DNA from: Aquisphaera giovannonii
Lineage (GTDB): Bacteria > Planctomycetota > Planctomycetia > Isosphaerales > Isosphaeraceae
Direction of reading: 5' to 3'
Assembly (NCBI RefSeq): GCF_008087625.1
Contig: NZ_CP042997.1
Coordinates: forward strand, 930,001-994,000
Length of the DNA: 64,000 bases
A program made the translations under genes and the position numbers. A model generated the notes under the pieces. The model made no database searches, was not told the DNA's origin, and saw nothing but the letters and a program-made list of their open reading frames with translations. Positions 26,252-33,862 of this stretch are shown one piece after another; position 1 is the stretch's first letter, and every line of letters starts with the position of its first letter.

Positions 26252-26650
26252 TCAGTCCTCGTCGTGATCGTGATCGTGGTCGTCGTGGCCGTGGTCTTCG
26301 ATGGCCGCCAGGTCGGTCAGGCCGATGGCGATGTGCGCGCTGCGGCGGCGGATCAGGTAGGCCATGCCGCGGGCCCTCGGCATGAGCCGCTTGAACATCG
26401 GGCCGCCGTCGCCCCGGGCGTCCACGATCACGAGGTCGCCGGCGTTGCGGATCCCCTGGTCCTCGGCGTTGGCCATGGCGCTCTTGAGCACCTGCTCGAT
26501 CATCCGGGCGCCCCGGTGCGGCATGTACTTGAGGATGTCCATGGCGTCGTCGGCGTACTTGCCCCGGACGAGGTCCAGGAGCGGCCGGAGCTTGCGGACC
26601 GAGATCCGTGCGAACCGGTGGGTCGCCTTGTACTGGGTGATGGTGCTCAT
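26252..26650 (-). CDS. rplV: 50S ribosomal protein L22 with a His/Asp tail
   Basis: 132 aa. Core uL22 (ATHRFARISVRKLRPLLDLVRGKYADDAMDIL, MPRARGMAYLIRRRSAHIAIGL) is normal. The C-terminus adds a run of alternating His and Asp (HGHDDHDHDHDED), which could bind metal ions. L22 lines the exit tunnel with a long hairpin. It lies between rpsS and rpsC as usual. Confidence 0.97.
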   Translation of the reverse strand: MSTITQYKATHRFARISVRKLRPLLDLVRGKYADDAMDILKYMPHRGARMIEQVLKSAMANAEDQGIRNAGDLVIVDARGDGGPMFKRLMPRARGMAYLIRRRSAHIAIGLTDLAAIEDHGHDDHDHDHDED

Positions 26651-26745
26651 GGCCTCTATCCGGGTCTCGATCCTGGTTTCGGTGTCGGTCCGGGACGGGG
26701 GCTGCCCCGTCCGCTCGTGTCAACGCCGGGCGGCGCCCGGCCGGC

Positions 26746-27027
26746 TCACTTCTTGCCGCCCTTGCCCGCCTTGCCGCCGTGGACCTTGAAGGTCCGCGTG
26801 GGGGCGAACTCGCCGAACTTGTGGCCGACCATGTCCTCGGTCACGTAGAGCTTCATGAACGTGCGGCCGTTGTGGATCGCGAAGTTCTTGCCGATGAACT
26901 CGGGCACGATCGTGCAGGCCCGGGCCCAGAGCTTGATCGGTTCGCGGTTGCCGGTGCTCTCGGCCCTGGCGACCTTCTCGAGCAGCCGCTCGACGACGTA
27001 CGGGCCTTTCTTGAGCGAGCGTCCCAT
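26746..27027 (-). CDS. rpsS: 30S ribosomal protein S19
   Basis: 93 aa, full length. MGRSLKKGPYVVERLLEKV and the signature FIGKNFAIHNGRTFMKLYVTEDMVGHKFGEFAPTR (core HNGRTF, VGHKFGEF) are clear uS19. It is in the 30S head near S13. Normal place between rplB and rplV. Confidence 0.98.
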   Translation of the reverse strand: MGRSLKKGPYVVERLLEKVARAESTGNREPIKLWARACTIVPEFIGKNFAIHNGRTFMKLYVTEDMVGHKFGEFAPTRTFKVHGGKAGKGGKK

Positions 27028-27087
27028 CGACTGTCCTCGGTGAATCGTGATCCGTTCGGGGATGACTGGCTGCGGGCGACTTCGCGG

Positions 27088-27945
27088 TCAGACCTTGAGC
27101 TGGCCGTAGCGGACGCTGGTGCGGCGGCGGATGATCGCCTTGTTGGACGGCTTGCGGCGGCGGCGGGTCTTGCCGCCCTTGGCGAGCACGCCGGTCGGGG
27201 ACTGCGGGGTGTGGCCCTTGGACCGCCCCTCGCCGCCGCCCATCGGGTGGTCGACCGGGTTCATGGCCATGCCGCGGACGTGCGGCCGGCGGCCCAGCCA
27301 GCGGCTGCGGCCGGCCTTGCCCAGGCGGATGTTCATGTGGTCGGCGTTGCCCACCATGCCGATCGTCGCCCGGCAGGCGGCGGGCAGGCGGCGGACCTCG
27401 CCGGAGGGCAGGGTGATCTGGGCCCAGGCCCCCTCGCGGGCGGTGAGCGTGGCGCCCACGCCGGCGGACCGGCAGAGCTTGGCCCCGCTGCCCGGCTCCA
27501 TCTCCAGGTTGTGGATGGACATGCCGGTCGGGATCTTGGAGAGCGGCAGGCAGTTGCCCACCTTCGGCTCGGCGGACGGGCCGCTGGAGACGCTCATCCC
27601 CGCCTTCAGTCCCTCCGGCGCGATGATGTACCGCTTCACGCCGTCGGGGTAGACGATCAGGGCGATCCGGGCCGACCGGTTGGGGTCGTACTCGATGTGG
27701 GTCACCTGGGCGACCTGGCCGTCGCGGTCGTTGCGGCGGAAGTCGATCAGGCGGTACTTCCGCTTGTGGCCGCCGCCGCGGTGCCGGGCCGTGATGACCC
27801 CCTGGTTGTTCCGCCCGCCCGTCTTCGTGAGCGGCTCGGTGAGCGACTTCTCGGGCTTCTTGTTCTTGTCGGTCAGCTCGGAGAAGTCGCTGACCGAGGC
27901 GTTCCGCCGCCCGGGCGTCGTCGGCTTGTATGTGCGAATGCCCAT
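27088..27945 (-). CDS. rplB: 50S ribosomal protein L2
   Basis: 285 aa. The uL2 signature [19 protein letters not shown] is at the C-terminal part (with the conserved histidine near the peptidyl-transferase centre), together with [17 protein letters not shown] and [13 protein letters not shown]2 is needed for subunit joining. Full length and intact. Confidence 0.98.
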   Translation of the reverse strand: MGIRTYKPTTPGRRNASVSDFSELTDKNKKPEKSLTEPLTKTGGRNNQGVITARHRGGGHKRKYRLIDFRRNDRDGQVAQVTHIEYDPNRSARIALIVYPDGVKRYIIAPEGLKAGMSVSSGPSAEPKVGNCLPLSKIPTGMSIHNLEMEPGSGAKLCRSAGVGATLTAREGAWAQITLPSGEVRRLPAACRATIGMVGNADHMNIRLGKAGRSRWLGRRPHVRGMAMNPVDHPMGGGEGRSKGHTPQSPTGVLAKGGKTRRRRKPSNKAIIRRRTSVRYGQLKV

Positions 27946-28033
27946 CGGAGATCCTTCAGGATTGCCCTGCTACCGGCGGCCCAGGGCCGCGATCGTCGGC
28001 TGGTCCCTACGACTGTTGGCTCGGCGGCTTCTC

Positions 28034-28360
28034 TCAATAGAAGTCGATGCGGTACTGCTCGTGGAGCGAGACGATGGCCTTCTTCCAGTCCCGCATCCGG
28101 CCCGACTTGAGGCGGTACCGTCGCATCTTGCCGCGGCGGTTCTGCGTCCGGACGTCCAGCACCTTGACCGGGAAGAGGGCCTCGACGGCCTCCTTGATCT
28201 CGGTCTTGGTGGCCAGCGGGTTGACCTCGAACGTGTAGGCGTTGTGCCGCTCAGAGAGGTGCGTGGCCTTCTCGGTGATCAGCGGCCGGATGACGACCTG
28301 GTAGGGGTCGAGCTTGGGCCCCTTGCGCTCGTACTGGGGGGCGCGACGGAGGGTGACCAT
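28034..28360 (-). CDS. rplW: 50S ribosomal protein L23
   Basis: 108 aa. VVIRPLITEKATHLSERHNAYTFEVNPLATKTEIKEAVE is the uL23 start; it docks trigger factor and SRP at the tunnel exit. Its ATG is 3 nt after the TAA of rplD, so the two are coupled. It has about 15 extra basic residues before the normal start of the fold. Confidence 0.97.
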   Translation of the reverse strand: MVTLRRAPQYERKGPKLDPYQVVIRPLITEKATHLSERHNAYTFEVNPLATKTEIKEAVEALFPVKVLDVRTQNRRGKMRRYRLKSGRMRDWKKAIVSLHEQYRIDFY

Positions 28361-28363
28361 GGC

Positions 28364-29131
28364 TTAGCTGTTCTCCGTGCCGGCGGCCGCGGCCGCGGGG
28401 CTGGTGGTGGCGGGCTCGCGGCGGGCGCCCTGCGCCTGCACGCGGTCCTTGAGGGCCGCCAGGGCCTCCCGCGTGAGGACCAGGTAGCGCTGCTTCAGGA
28501 TGTCGTACGTGTTGAACTCGGCGACCGGCGCCACCGTCATCCCTTCGATGTTGCGGGCCGACCGGTAGAGGACCGGATCCTGGCCGGGCAGCCCCAGCAG
28601 CACGGTCCGGCCGTCGAGCGTCCGGCGGAGGGCGGCGGCCTTGGTCTCGCCGACGTTCTCGGCCGCCTCGGCCTCGGTCAGGTCGGGCCGGCGGATCGCC
28701 CTGAGGGCCTTCACCACGGCCTTCGTCTGGGGCTTCTCCAGGCTCAGGCCGTCGATGACGAGGGCCTGGTTGTCCTGGAACTTGGACAGCAGGGCCATCC
28801 GGATCGCCGACCGCACGGCCTTCTTGGGCATCGTGTAGCGGTAGTCGCGGTTGCGGCGGGCGAACGCCATGCCGCCGCCCTTCCGCTTGTTGGTCCGCTT
28901 GGCGCCGGCGCGGGCGTTGCCGGTCCCCTTCTGCCGGAAGAGCTTCTTCCCCGAGCCGGCGACGTCGGCGCGGCCCCGGGTGTTCACCGTGCCGACCCGG
29001 CGGGCCGCCAGGTGCATCAGGACGACGTCGTGGAGCAATTGCTTGTTGATCGCGCCGCCGAAGTCGGCCGGGTCGATCTGTTCCTCGCCCACCCGCTCGC
29101 CGGCGAGGTTGAACACGGGTATGGTCAGCAT
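28364..29131 (-). CDS. rplD: 50S ribosomal protein L4
   Basis: 255 aa from the ATG at 29131 (MLTIPVFNLAGERVG); another ATG 5 codons upstream is possible. Typical blocks: LHDVVLMHLAARRVGT, GSGKKLFRQKGTGNARAG and KRKGGGMAF (uL4 loop reaching the tunnel). A long Ala/Thr/Pro-rich C-terminal tail (about 25 residues) goes beyond the usual 205-aa protein. In Escherichia coli L4 represses its own S10 operon; whether it does so here cannot be told. Confidence 0.97.
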   Translation of the reverse strand: MLTIPVFNLAGERVGEEQIDPADFGGAINKQLLHDVVLMHLAARRVGTVNTRGRADVAGSGKKLFRQKGTGNARAGAKRTNKRKGGGMAFARRNRDYRYTMPKKAVRSAIRMALLSKFQDNQALVIDGLSLEKPQTKAVVKALRAIRRPDLTEAEAAENVGETKAAALRRTLDGRTVLLGLPGQDPVLYRSARNIEGMTVAPVAEFNTYDILKQRYLVLTREALAALKDRVQAQGARREPATTSPAAAAAGTENS

Positions 29132-29227
29132 TGATCGTCCATCCATCAGCTTGAGGACCGGCGTGGCCCGGCGCCCGACGGTGGGGGGGCGGCTGCGGGC
29201 GTCATCTCATCCGGGCGAGTTCGGAGG

Positions 29228-29860
29228 TCAAACCTTGTTGGTCTGGCGGACCGTGAGGTAGCCGCCGTTGGGGCCCGGGACGGCGCCCCGGATCAGGATC
29301 AGGTTGTTCGCCGGGTCGATCTTCACGACCTCGAGGTTGCGGACGGTCGACCGGACGTTGCCGAACTGGCCCGGCTTGCGGATCCCCTTCTGGGTCCGCG
29401 ACGGGTCGGCGCTGGGGCCGGAGGAGCCCGGGTGGCGGTGCATCCGCTTCACGCCGTGCGTCGCCCGCAGGCCGCGGAAGCCGTGCCGCTTGATGACGCC
29501 CGCGTAGCCGCGGCCCTTGCTCGTCCCGGTCACATCCACCCGCTTGATCCCGTCGAAGACCTCCACGGTCAGCGTCTGCCCCTCGGCGACCTCCGCGGGC
29601 TTCTGCTGCCGGACCTCGCGGATGTACCGCTTGGGCTCGGCGTTGACCTTCTTGGCGTGGCCCCTCGCCGCCTGGGTCGCGTTCTTCCGCTTCTTGTCGT
29701 CGAAGCCGAGCTGCACGGCGTGGTACCCGTCGCGCTCCTCGGTGCGGACCTGGAGCACGGTGCACGGGCCGCATTCCAGGACAGTGACGGGCACCGAGGT
29801 GCCGTCCTCCTGGTAGATCTGGGTCATGCCGACCTTTCGTCCCAGCAGTCCCACTTGCAT
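29228..29860 (-). CDS. rplC: 50S ribosomal protein L3
   Basis: 210 aa. MQVGLLGRKVGMTQIYQEDG at the start and the signature FRGLRATHGVKRMHRHPGSSG in the middle are diagnostic uL3. It begins large-subunit assembly and reaches the peptidyl-transferase centre. It is preceded by an unusually long 312-nt gap to rpsJ. Confidence 0.98.
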   Translation of the reverse strand: MQVGLLGRKVGMTQIYQEDGTSVPVTVLECGPCTVLQVRTEERDGYHAVQLGFDDKKRKNATQAARGHAKKVNAEPKRYIREVRQQKPAEVAEGQTLTVEVFDGIKRVDVTGTSKGRGYAGVIKRHGFRGLRATHGVKRMHRHPGSSGPSADPSRTQKGIRKPGQFGNVRSTVRNLEVVKIDPANNLILIRGAVPGPNGGYLTVRQTNKV

Positions 29861-30094
29861 CGTCTGGCTCCGTCGTCGGGTCGTCTCGGTATCGGTACGC
29901 GGCCGCCCGACGGCAGGGCCCGGGAGGCCCCATCTGGGGCCCCGCGGGATGCGGGTGGCCGCTGATCACCTGGAGGTGGAGGTCAGGTTTCACGAGGGCC
30001 GCTGCCAGGCATTCCGGCGGCCCTGGCGTCGGGGCTGTCTCTCGGCGGGCCCACGACGGCCCGGCGATTGAGGCGTCCGACGCGACCGGACGGT

Positions 30095-30116
30095 CGCACG
30101 CGGGGGGACGCGTGCG
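30095..30116. promoter_or_regulatory. Perfect GC hairpin in the rpsJ-rplC gap
   Basis: CGCACGCG, a 6-nt G-rich loop, then CGCGTGCG: an 8-bp perfect stem about 60 nt downstream of rpsJ. There is no T-run, so a simple intrinsic stop is unlikely. It could be an attenuator, an RNA-processing or stability site, or a protein-binding leader of rplC. The rest of the 312-nt gap (29861-30172) shows no gene. Confidence 0.35.
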
Positions 30117-30172
30117 GTCCAGGAAACCCCATGACCCGCTCGAACTTACCGGAGGAGGGGGACGACCGTCAA

Positions 30173-30505
30173 TCAGGCACCCGACTGGGAGGCCTTGATC
30201 TTGATGTCCACGCCGGCCGGCAGGCTCAGCTTGTTGAGGGCGTCGATCGTCTTGTTGGTCGGCTGAACGATGTCGATCAGCCGCTTGTGCGTCCGGATCT
30301 CGAACTGCTCCCGCGACTTCTTATCGATGTGCGGGCTCCGGAGCACGGTGTAACGCTCGATGCGCGTCGGCAGCGGGATGGGGCCCCGGACGATGGCTTC
30401 GGTGCGCTTTGCGGTATCCACGATGTCCTTCGCCGACTGATCCAGGATGGTGTGATCGTACGCCTCCATCCGGATCCGAATCCGCTCGTTGCTGATACCC
30501 GCCAC
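30173..30505 (-). CDS. rpsJ: 30S ribosomal protein S10
   Basis: 110 aa from a GTG at 30505 ([22 protein letters not shown]) with AGGA 8-9 nt upstream; longer upstream versions are not S10-like. The signature [32 protein letters not shown] is intact. S10 is also the NusE transcription antitermination factor. It is the first gene of the superoperon; the usual tuf-fusA-rpsG-rpsL genes are not upstream. Confidence 0.97.
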   Translation of the reverse strand: MAGISNERIRIRMEAYDHTILDQSAKDIVDTAKRTEAIVRGPIPLPTRIERYTVLRSPHIDKKSREQFEIRTHKRLIDIVQPTNKTIDALNKLSLPAGVDIKIKASQSGA

Positions 30506-30586
30506 CGAAGTCGTCCTTCCCGAACCTGGCCATTTCCCGGCGGGGACCATACCCGCCCTTCGTCGCACATCACGCAGGAAAGGAAG

Positions 30587-30615
30587 AGTGTATCAGCAGC
30601 CCCGGGACGCGTCAA
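30587..30615 (-). promoter_or_regulatory. Sigma-70-like promoter of the S10-spc operon
   Basis: On the minus strand TTGACG (30610-30615) and TACACT (30587-30592) lie 17 nt apart, near-consensus and rare in such GC-rich DNA. It would give a leader of about 75 nt before the rpsJ start at 30505. The remaining DNA between rpsJ and the rightward gene at 30940 (434 nt in all) shows no gene. Confidence 0.75.
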
Positions 30616-30939
30616 CGCTTCGACCCCGCGTTTTTGATTTTGGCCGCGAACCTCGGGAAGGCCGGGGTGTCAATGGCAGATTTCCCGGCTTGGTCCTTCC
30701 CCGGACTGCCTGCGTGCTCCAGACTCTATAAGTGGAATATTCGACGACCACGGGGATTTCCCGACGTTTTGTGCGACGGATCCCCGGGCGGTTCGCGTTG
30801 ACTTCCCGACGGCCGCGCCGGGGAGGCGTCGGGCCCCGCCCGCACGCCAGGGTCGCGGCCGCCCGACGCGACGGTCCCCGATGCCGCGTCGCGTGCGACG
30901 TTTCGCCGACGAACACCCAAGACACACAGCAGGGATACG

Positions 30940-33642
30940 ATGAGCACTCCCAGACGAGTCCGCAGGCCCGGGGCCCGCGCGCTCCGCGCGCGGGGCTTCC
31001 GCGTCGAGCACCTGGAAGATCGCCGGCTGCTGGCGACGAGCCCCTTCAATGCCCCTTCCCTGTCGGGCCTGATCGCCGAGGCATGGCAGGGCCAGGACAC
31101 CTCCCGCGCCGCGATCCGCACGATGGTGACCGCGCTGCAGTCGCAGCTCACCGGCGGCCCGCTCGCGGACTACACCGCAGGCACCGTGGACGGCAGCGGG
31201 CTCGTCTCCGAGGCGACGGGCCTGGTGGCCGGCTATGTGCAGAGCGCCGATTCGCAGCTCCTGCCCCACTTCGTGAACATCGACACGATCCTCCGGCTCC
31301 AGGGCCAGAAGGTGGTGGCCGACCTGGCGTCGCTCAACCAGCAGCTCTCCGCCGGCCTGATCACCGACTCCGACTTCCAGACGCAGGCGAAGACGGCGAT
31401 CGACTCGCTGACGGCCGGGCCGATCAAGTCCCTGGACACGCCCGTCGGCGCGTACGTCACCACGACCCAGGCGTTCGTGACCCAGCTCGAGACGCAGGGG
31501 CAGAGCTTGCTCTCCGGCACTTCGGCCTCGACCGCCGACCTGACGACGACGTTCCAGGCGGCCGTGGCGGCCTACCGCGCCGACATGTTCGCCGGCCTGC
31601 TCGTGACGCACCCGAACATCGCGGGCCGGGTGGACGCGTCGCTCACCACGCTCGAGGACTCGATCGCGGCGATCGACCCGACCGACCCGACCGCGGCGCT
31701 CTCCTCGGCCAAGACGGCGATCACGACGTTCCAGACCGCGATGCTGGGATCCTCCGGGCTGTTCGGCACCGGCGGCCCGGTCTACGCGGCGAACGACCGC
31801 TACGGCTACGTGCCGATCAACCTGACGGTCCCGCAGTCCAGCACGACCATCACCGACGTCTCGGCCGCCGCGGACTTCGGCGGCACGGCCACGCTGACGG
31901 CCAAGCTGGCGACGGCCTCCGGGTCCCCCCTCTCGGGCCAGGACGTGAGCTTCCTGCTCGACGGGGCGTTCGTCGGCACGGCCGTGACCGACGACACCGG
32001 GGTGGCGACGCTCTCGGGCGTCCCCACGAGCGACGCCGTCGGCACGACGTCCAACGCCGTGGTCGCCAGCTTCGCCGGGGCCCGGGGCGATCGCCCGGCG
32101 GCCTCGGCCGGCGACCTCGTCGTCAGCCAGGCGGCGACGGCCCTGGGCGCGGTCTCCGGGACGGGGACCTTCGGCGGGACCGCCTCCCTGACCGCCACGC
32201 TCACGTCGGGCCAGGCGAACGACCCCGTCGTCGGCCAGACCGTCTCGTTCGCGGTGAGCGGGACGAATGTGGGCACCGCGGTGACCAACAGCAGCGGCGT
32301 GGCCACCCTCGCGGGCGTGACGACCTCTCTGCCGGTGGGGACCAACACGGGGGCGGTGACCGCCAGCTTCGCCGGCGGCGGCAACTACGCGGCCGCCACC
32401 TCGGCCACCGGGAACGTGGTCATCAGCGCGGCGCAGACGACGCTCGCGAGCGTCTCCGGGACGGCCAGCTTCGGCGGGACGGCCACCCTGGTGGCCACCC
32501 TGACTTCGAACGCGACCAGCCAGCCGGTCTCGGGCGCCACGGTCACCTTCACGCTCGACGGCACGAACGTGGGCACCGCCACCACCAATAGCAGCGGCGT
32601 GGCCACCCTGACGGGCGTGACGACCACCGACGCCGCCGGCACGCACACCGGCGCGGTCGTCGCCAGCTTCGCCGGGAACGGCAGCTTCGGCGGGGCCGCC
32701 AATGCGACGGGCAACCTGGTGGTCAGCCAGGCGGCGACGGCGCTCTCGGCGGCCTCCGGCTCGGCGACCTTCGGCGGGACCGCGACGCTGACCGCGACCT
32801 TGAACTCGTCGGCGACGAACGCCCCGATCTCGGGCGCGACGGTCACCTTCACGCTCGACGGCACGTCCGTGGGCAGCGCGACGACCAATAGCAGCGGCGT
32901 GGCGACCCTGTCCGGGGTGACCACGACCGACGCCGCGGGGACGCATACCGGCGCGGTCGTCGCCGCCTACGCCGGCGACGCGAACCACGCGGCCGCCGCC
33001 AACGCGACGGGGAACCTGGTGGTCGGCCAGGCCGCCACCGCGCTCTCGGCCGCCTCCGGGACGGCGACCTTCGGCGGGACGGCCACCCTGACCGCGACGC
33101 TGAAGTCGTCGGTGACGAACGCCCCGATCTCCGGCGCGGTCGTGACCTTCACGCTCGACGGCGCGTCCGCGGGCCAGGCGACGACCGACAGCAACGGCGT
33201 GGCCCAGCTCACGGGCGTGGCCACCACCGACGCCGCCGGCACGCACGCCGGCGCGGTCGTCGCCAGCTATGCCGGCTCCACCAACTACCTGGCCGCGACG
33301 AACGCCACCGGGGACCTGGTGGTCAGCCAGGCCGCGACGACGCTGGGCGCCGTGTCCGGGACGGGCAGCAGCGACCCCGGCGGGACGGTCGCCCTGACGG
33401 CGACCCTGACCTCGCCGGCCGCCCCGGGCGGCGTGCAGGGCCAGACCGTGTCCTTCTACCTGGGGACCAGCACCACCGCCGTGGGCACGGCCCAGACCAA
33501 CGGCAGCGGCGTGGCGACGCTCTCCGGCCTGGACAACACCGGGCTGACCAACGGCGAGACCGTCACGGCGAAGTTCGCCGGCGCCGGCAACTTCGCCGCG
33601 GCGACCGACGCGACCGGCACGCTGACCCTGGCGACCGGCTGA
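30940..33642 (+). CDS. Ig-like repeat surface protein with LEPR-XLL-type N-terminus
   Basis: 900 aa. The N-terminus is basic and contains the motif RVEHLEDRRLLAT (residues 21-33), resembling the LEPR-XLL motif that opens many large planctomycete surface proteins. Residues 35-295 are a helical domain I do not recognise. Residues 300-900 are six tandem Ig-like (Big_3_5-type) units of about 100 residues, each with FGGTATLTATL, VTFTLDGT.VG.A.TNSSGVATL and DAAGTHTGAVVA blocks. It is probably displayed outside the cell, in adhesion or wall structure. The start follows a weak AGGGA site. No sortase motif or C-terminal anchor is seen. Confidence 0.8.
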   Translation: MSTPRRVRRPGARALRARGFRVEHLEDRRLLATSPFNAPSLSGLIAEAWQGQDTSRAAIRTMVTALQSQLTGGPLADYTAGTVDGSGLVSEATGLVAGYVQSADSQLLPHFVNIDTILRLQGQKVVADLASLNQQLSAGLITDSDFQTQAKTAIDSLTAGPIKSLDTPVGAYVTTTQAFVTQLETQGQSLLSGTSASTADLTTTFQAAVAAYRADMFAGLLVTHPNIAGRVDASLTTLEDSIAAIDPTDPTAALSSAKTAITTFQTAMLGSSGLFGTGGPVYAANDRYGYVPINLTVPQSSTTITDVSAAADFGGTATLTAKLATASGSPLSGQDVSFLLDGAFVGTAVTDDTGVATLSGVPTSDAVGTTSNAVVASFAGARGDRPAASAGDLVVSQAATALGAVSGTGTFGGTASLTATLTSGQANDPVVGQTVSFAVSGTNVGTAVTNSSGVATLAGVTTSLPVGTNTGAVTASFAGGGNYAAATSATGNVVISAAQTTLASVSGTASFGGTATLVATLTSNATSQPVSGATVTFTLDGTNVGTATTNSSGVATLTGVTTTDAAGTHTGAVVASFAGNGSFGGAANATGNLVVSQAATALSAASGSATFGGTATLTATLNSSATNAPISGATVTFTLDGTSVGSATTNSSGVATLSGVTTTDAAGTHTGAVVAAYAGDANHAAAANATGNLVVGQAATALSAASGTATFGGTATLTATLKSSVTNAPISGAVVTFTLDGASAGQATTDSNGVAQLTGVATTDAAGTHAGAVVASYAGSTNYLAATNATGDLVVSQAATTLGAVSGTGSSDPGGTVALTATLTSPAAPGGVQGQTVSFYLGTSTTAVGTAQTNGSGVATLSGLDNTGLTNGETVTAKFAGAGNFAAATDATGTLTLATG
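31831..33640 (+). repeat. Six tandem ~300-nt coding repeats
   Basis: Repeats inside the Ig-like protein gene. The TTCGGCGG landmark falls at 31876, 32170, 32470, 32770 and 33070: one step of 294 nt, then exact 300-nt steps. The last unit starts at 33331 and has diverged at the landmark. Units 4 and 5 are the most alike at DNA level, which points to recent duplication or gene conversion and to a gene that can change its repeat number. Confidence 0.85.
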
Positions 33643-33753
33643 TCGCCGGCCCCAGCTCGCAAGCCTCGCGTCGCGTGAGCCCCGGGTCGATCCTCGTCGC
33701 CGAGCGTCGCCGGCGGACGCCGCCTCCTCGCTCGGCCTTGCTCACCGGGGCGT

Positions 33754-33776
33754 CCGCCGGCCCATCCGGCCGGCGG
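33754..33776. terminator. Hairpin between convergent surface-protein genes (first)
   Basis: CCGCCGGCC, a 5-nt loop, GGCCGGCGG: a perfect 9-bp stem just past the end of the Ig-like protein gene. No T-run; a likely stop or mRNA end-protecting structure for the rightward transcript. Confidence 0.45.
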
Positions 33777-33788
33777 CTCGACGGACGG

Positions 33789-33829
33789 GCCTCGCGACGC
33801 CGCCCGAGGTCGGTGCGGCGTCGCGAGGC
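33789..33829. terminator. Perfect 15-bp hairpin between convergent genes (second)
   Basis: GCCTCGCGACGCCGC and its exact reverse complement are separated by 11 nt, 34 nt from the stop of the giant gene. Such a long perfect stem between two converging genes fits a bidirectional terminator, though T-runs are lacking. Confidence 0.6.
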
Positions 33830-33862
33830 GTGGTCGCGGCCGAGTGGGCTTCGTGGCCGGGG

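Noticed and set aside
30670-33246. An 858-codon open frame antisense to the Ig-like protein
   Set aside because: Low-complexity Arg/Gly/Ala product with no domain; the plus strand shows clear Ig-like repeats.
31831-33640. Regular 300-nt repeats considered as a CRISPR-like or tandem non-coding array
   Set aside because: The units keep one reading frame and code for Ig-like domains; period and length do not fit CRISPR.
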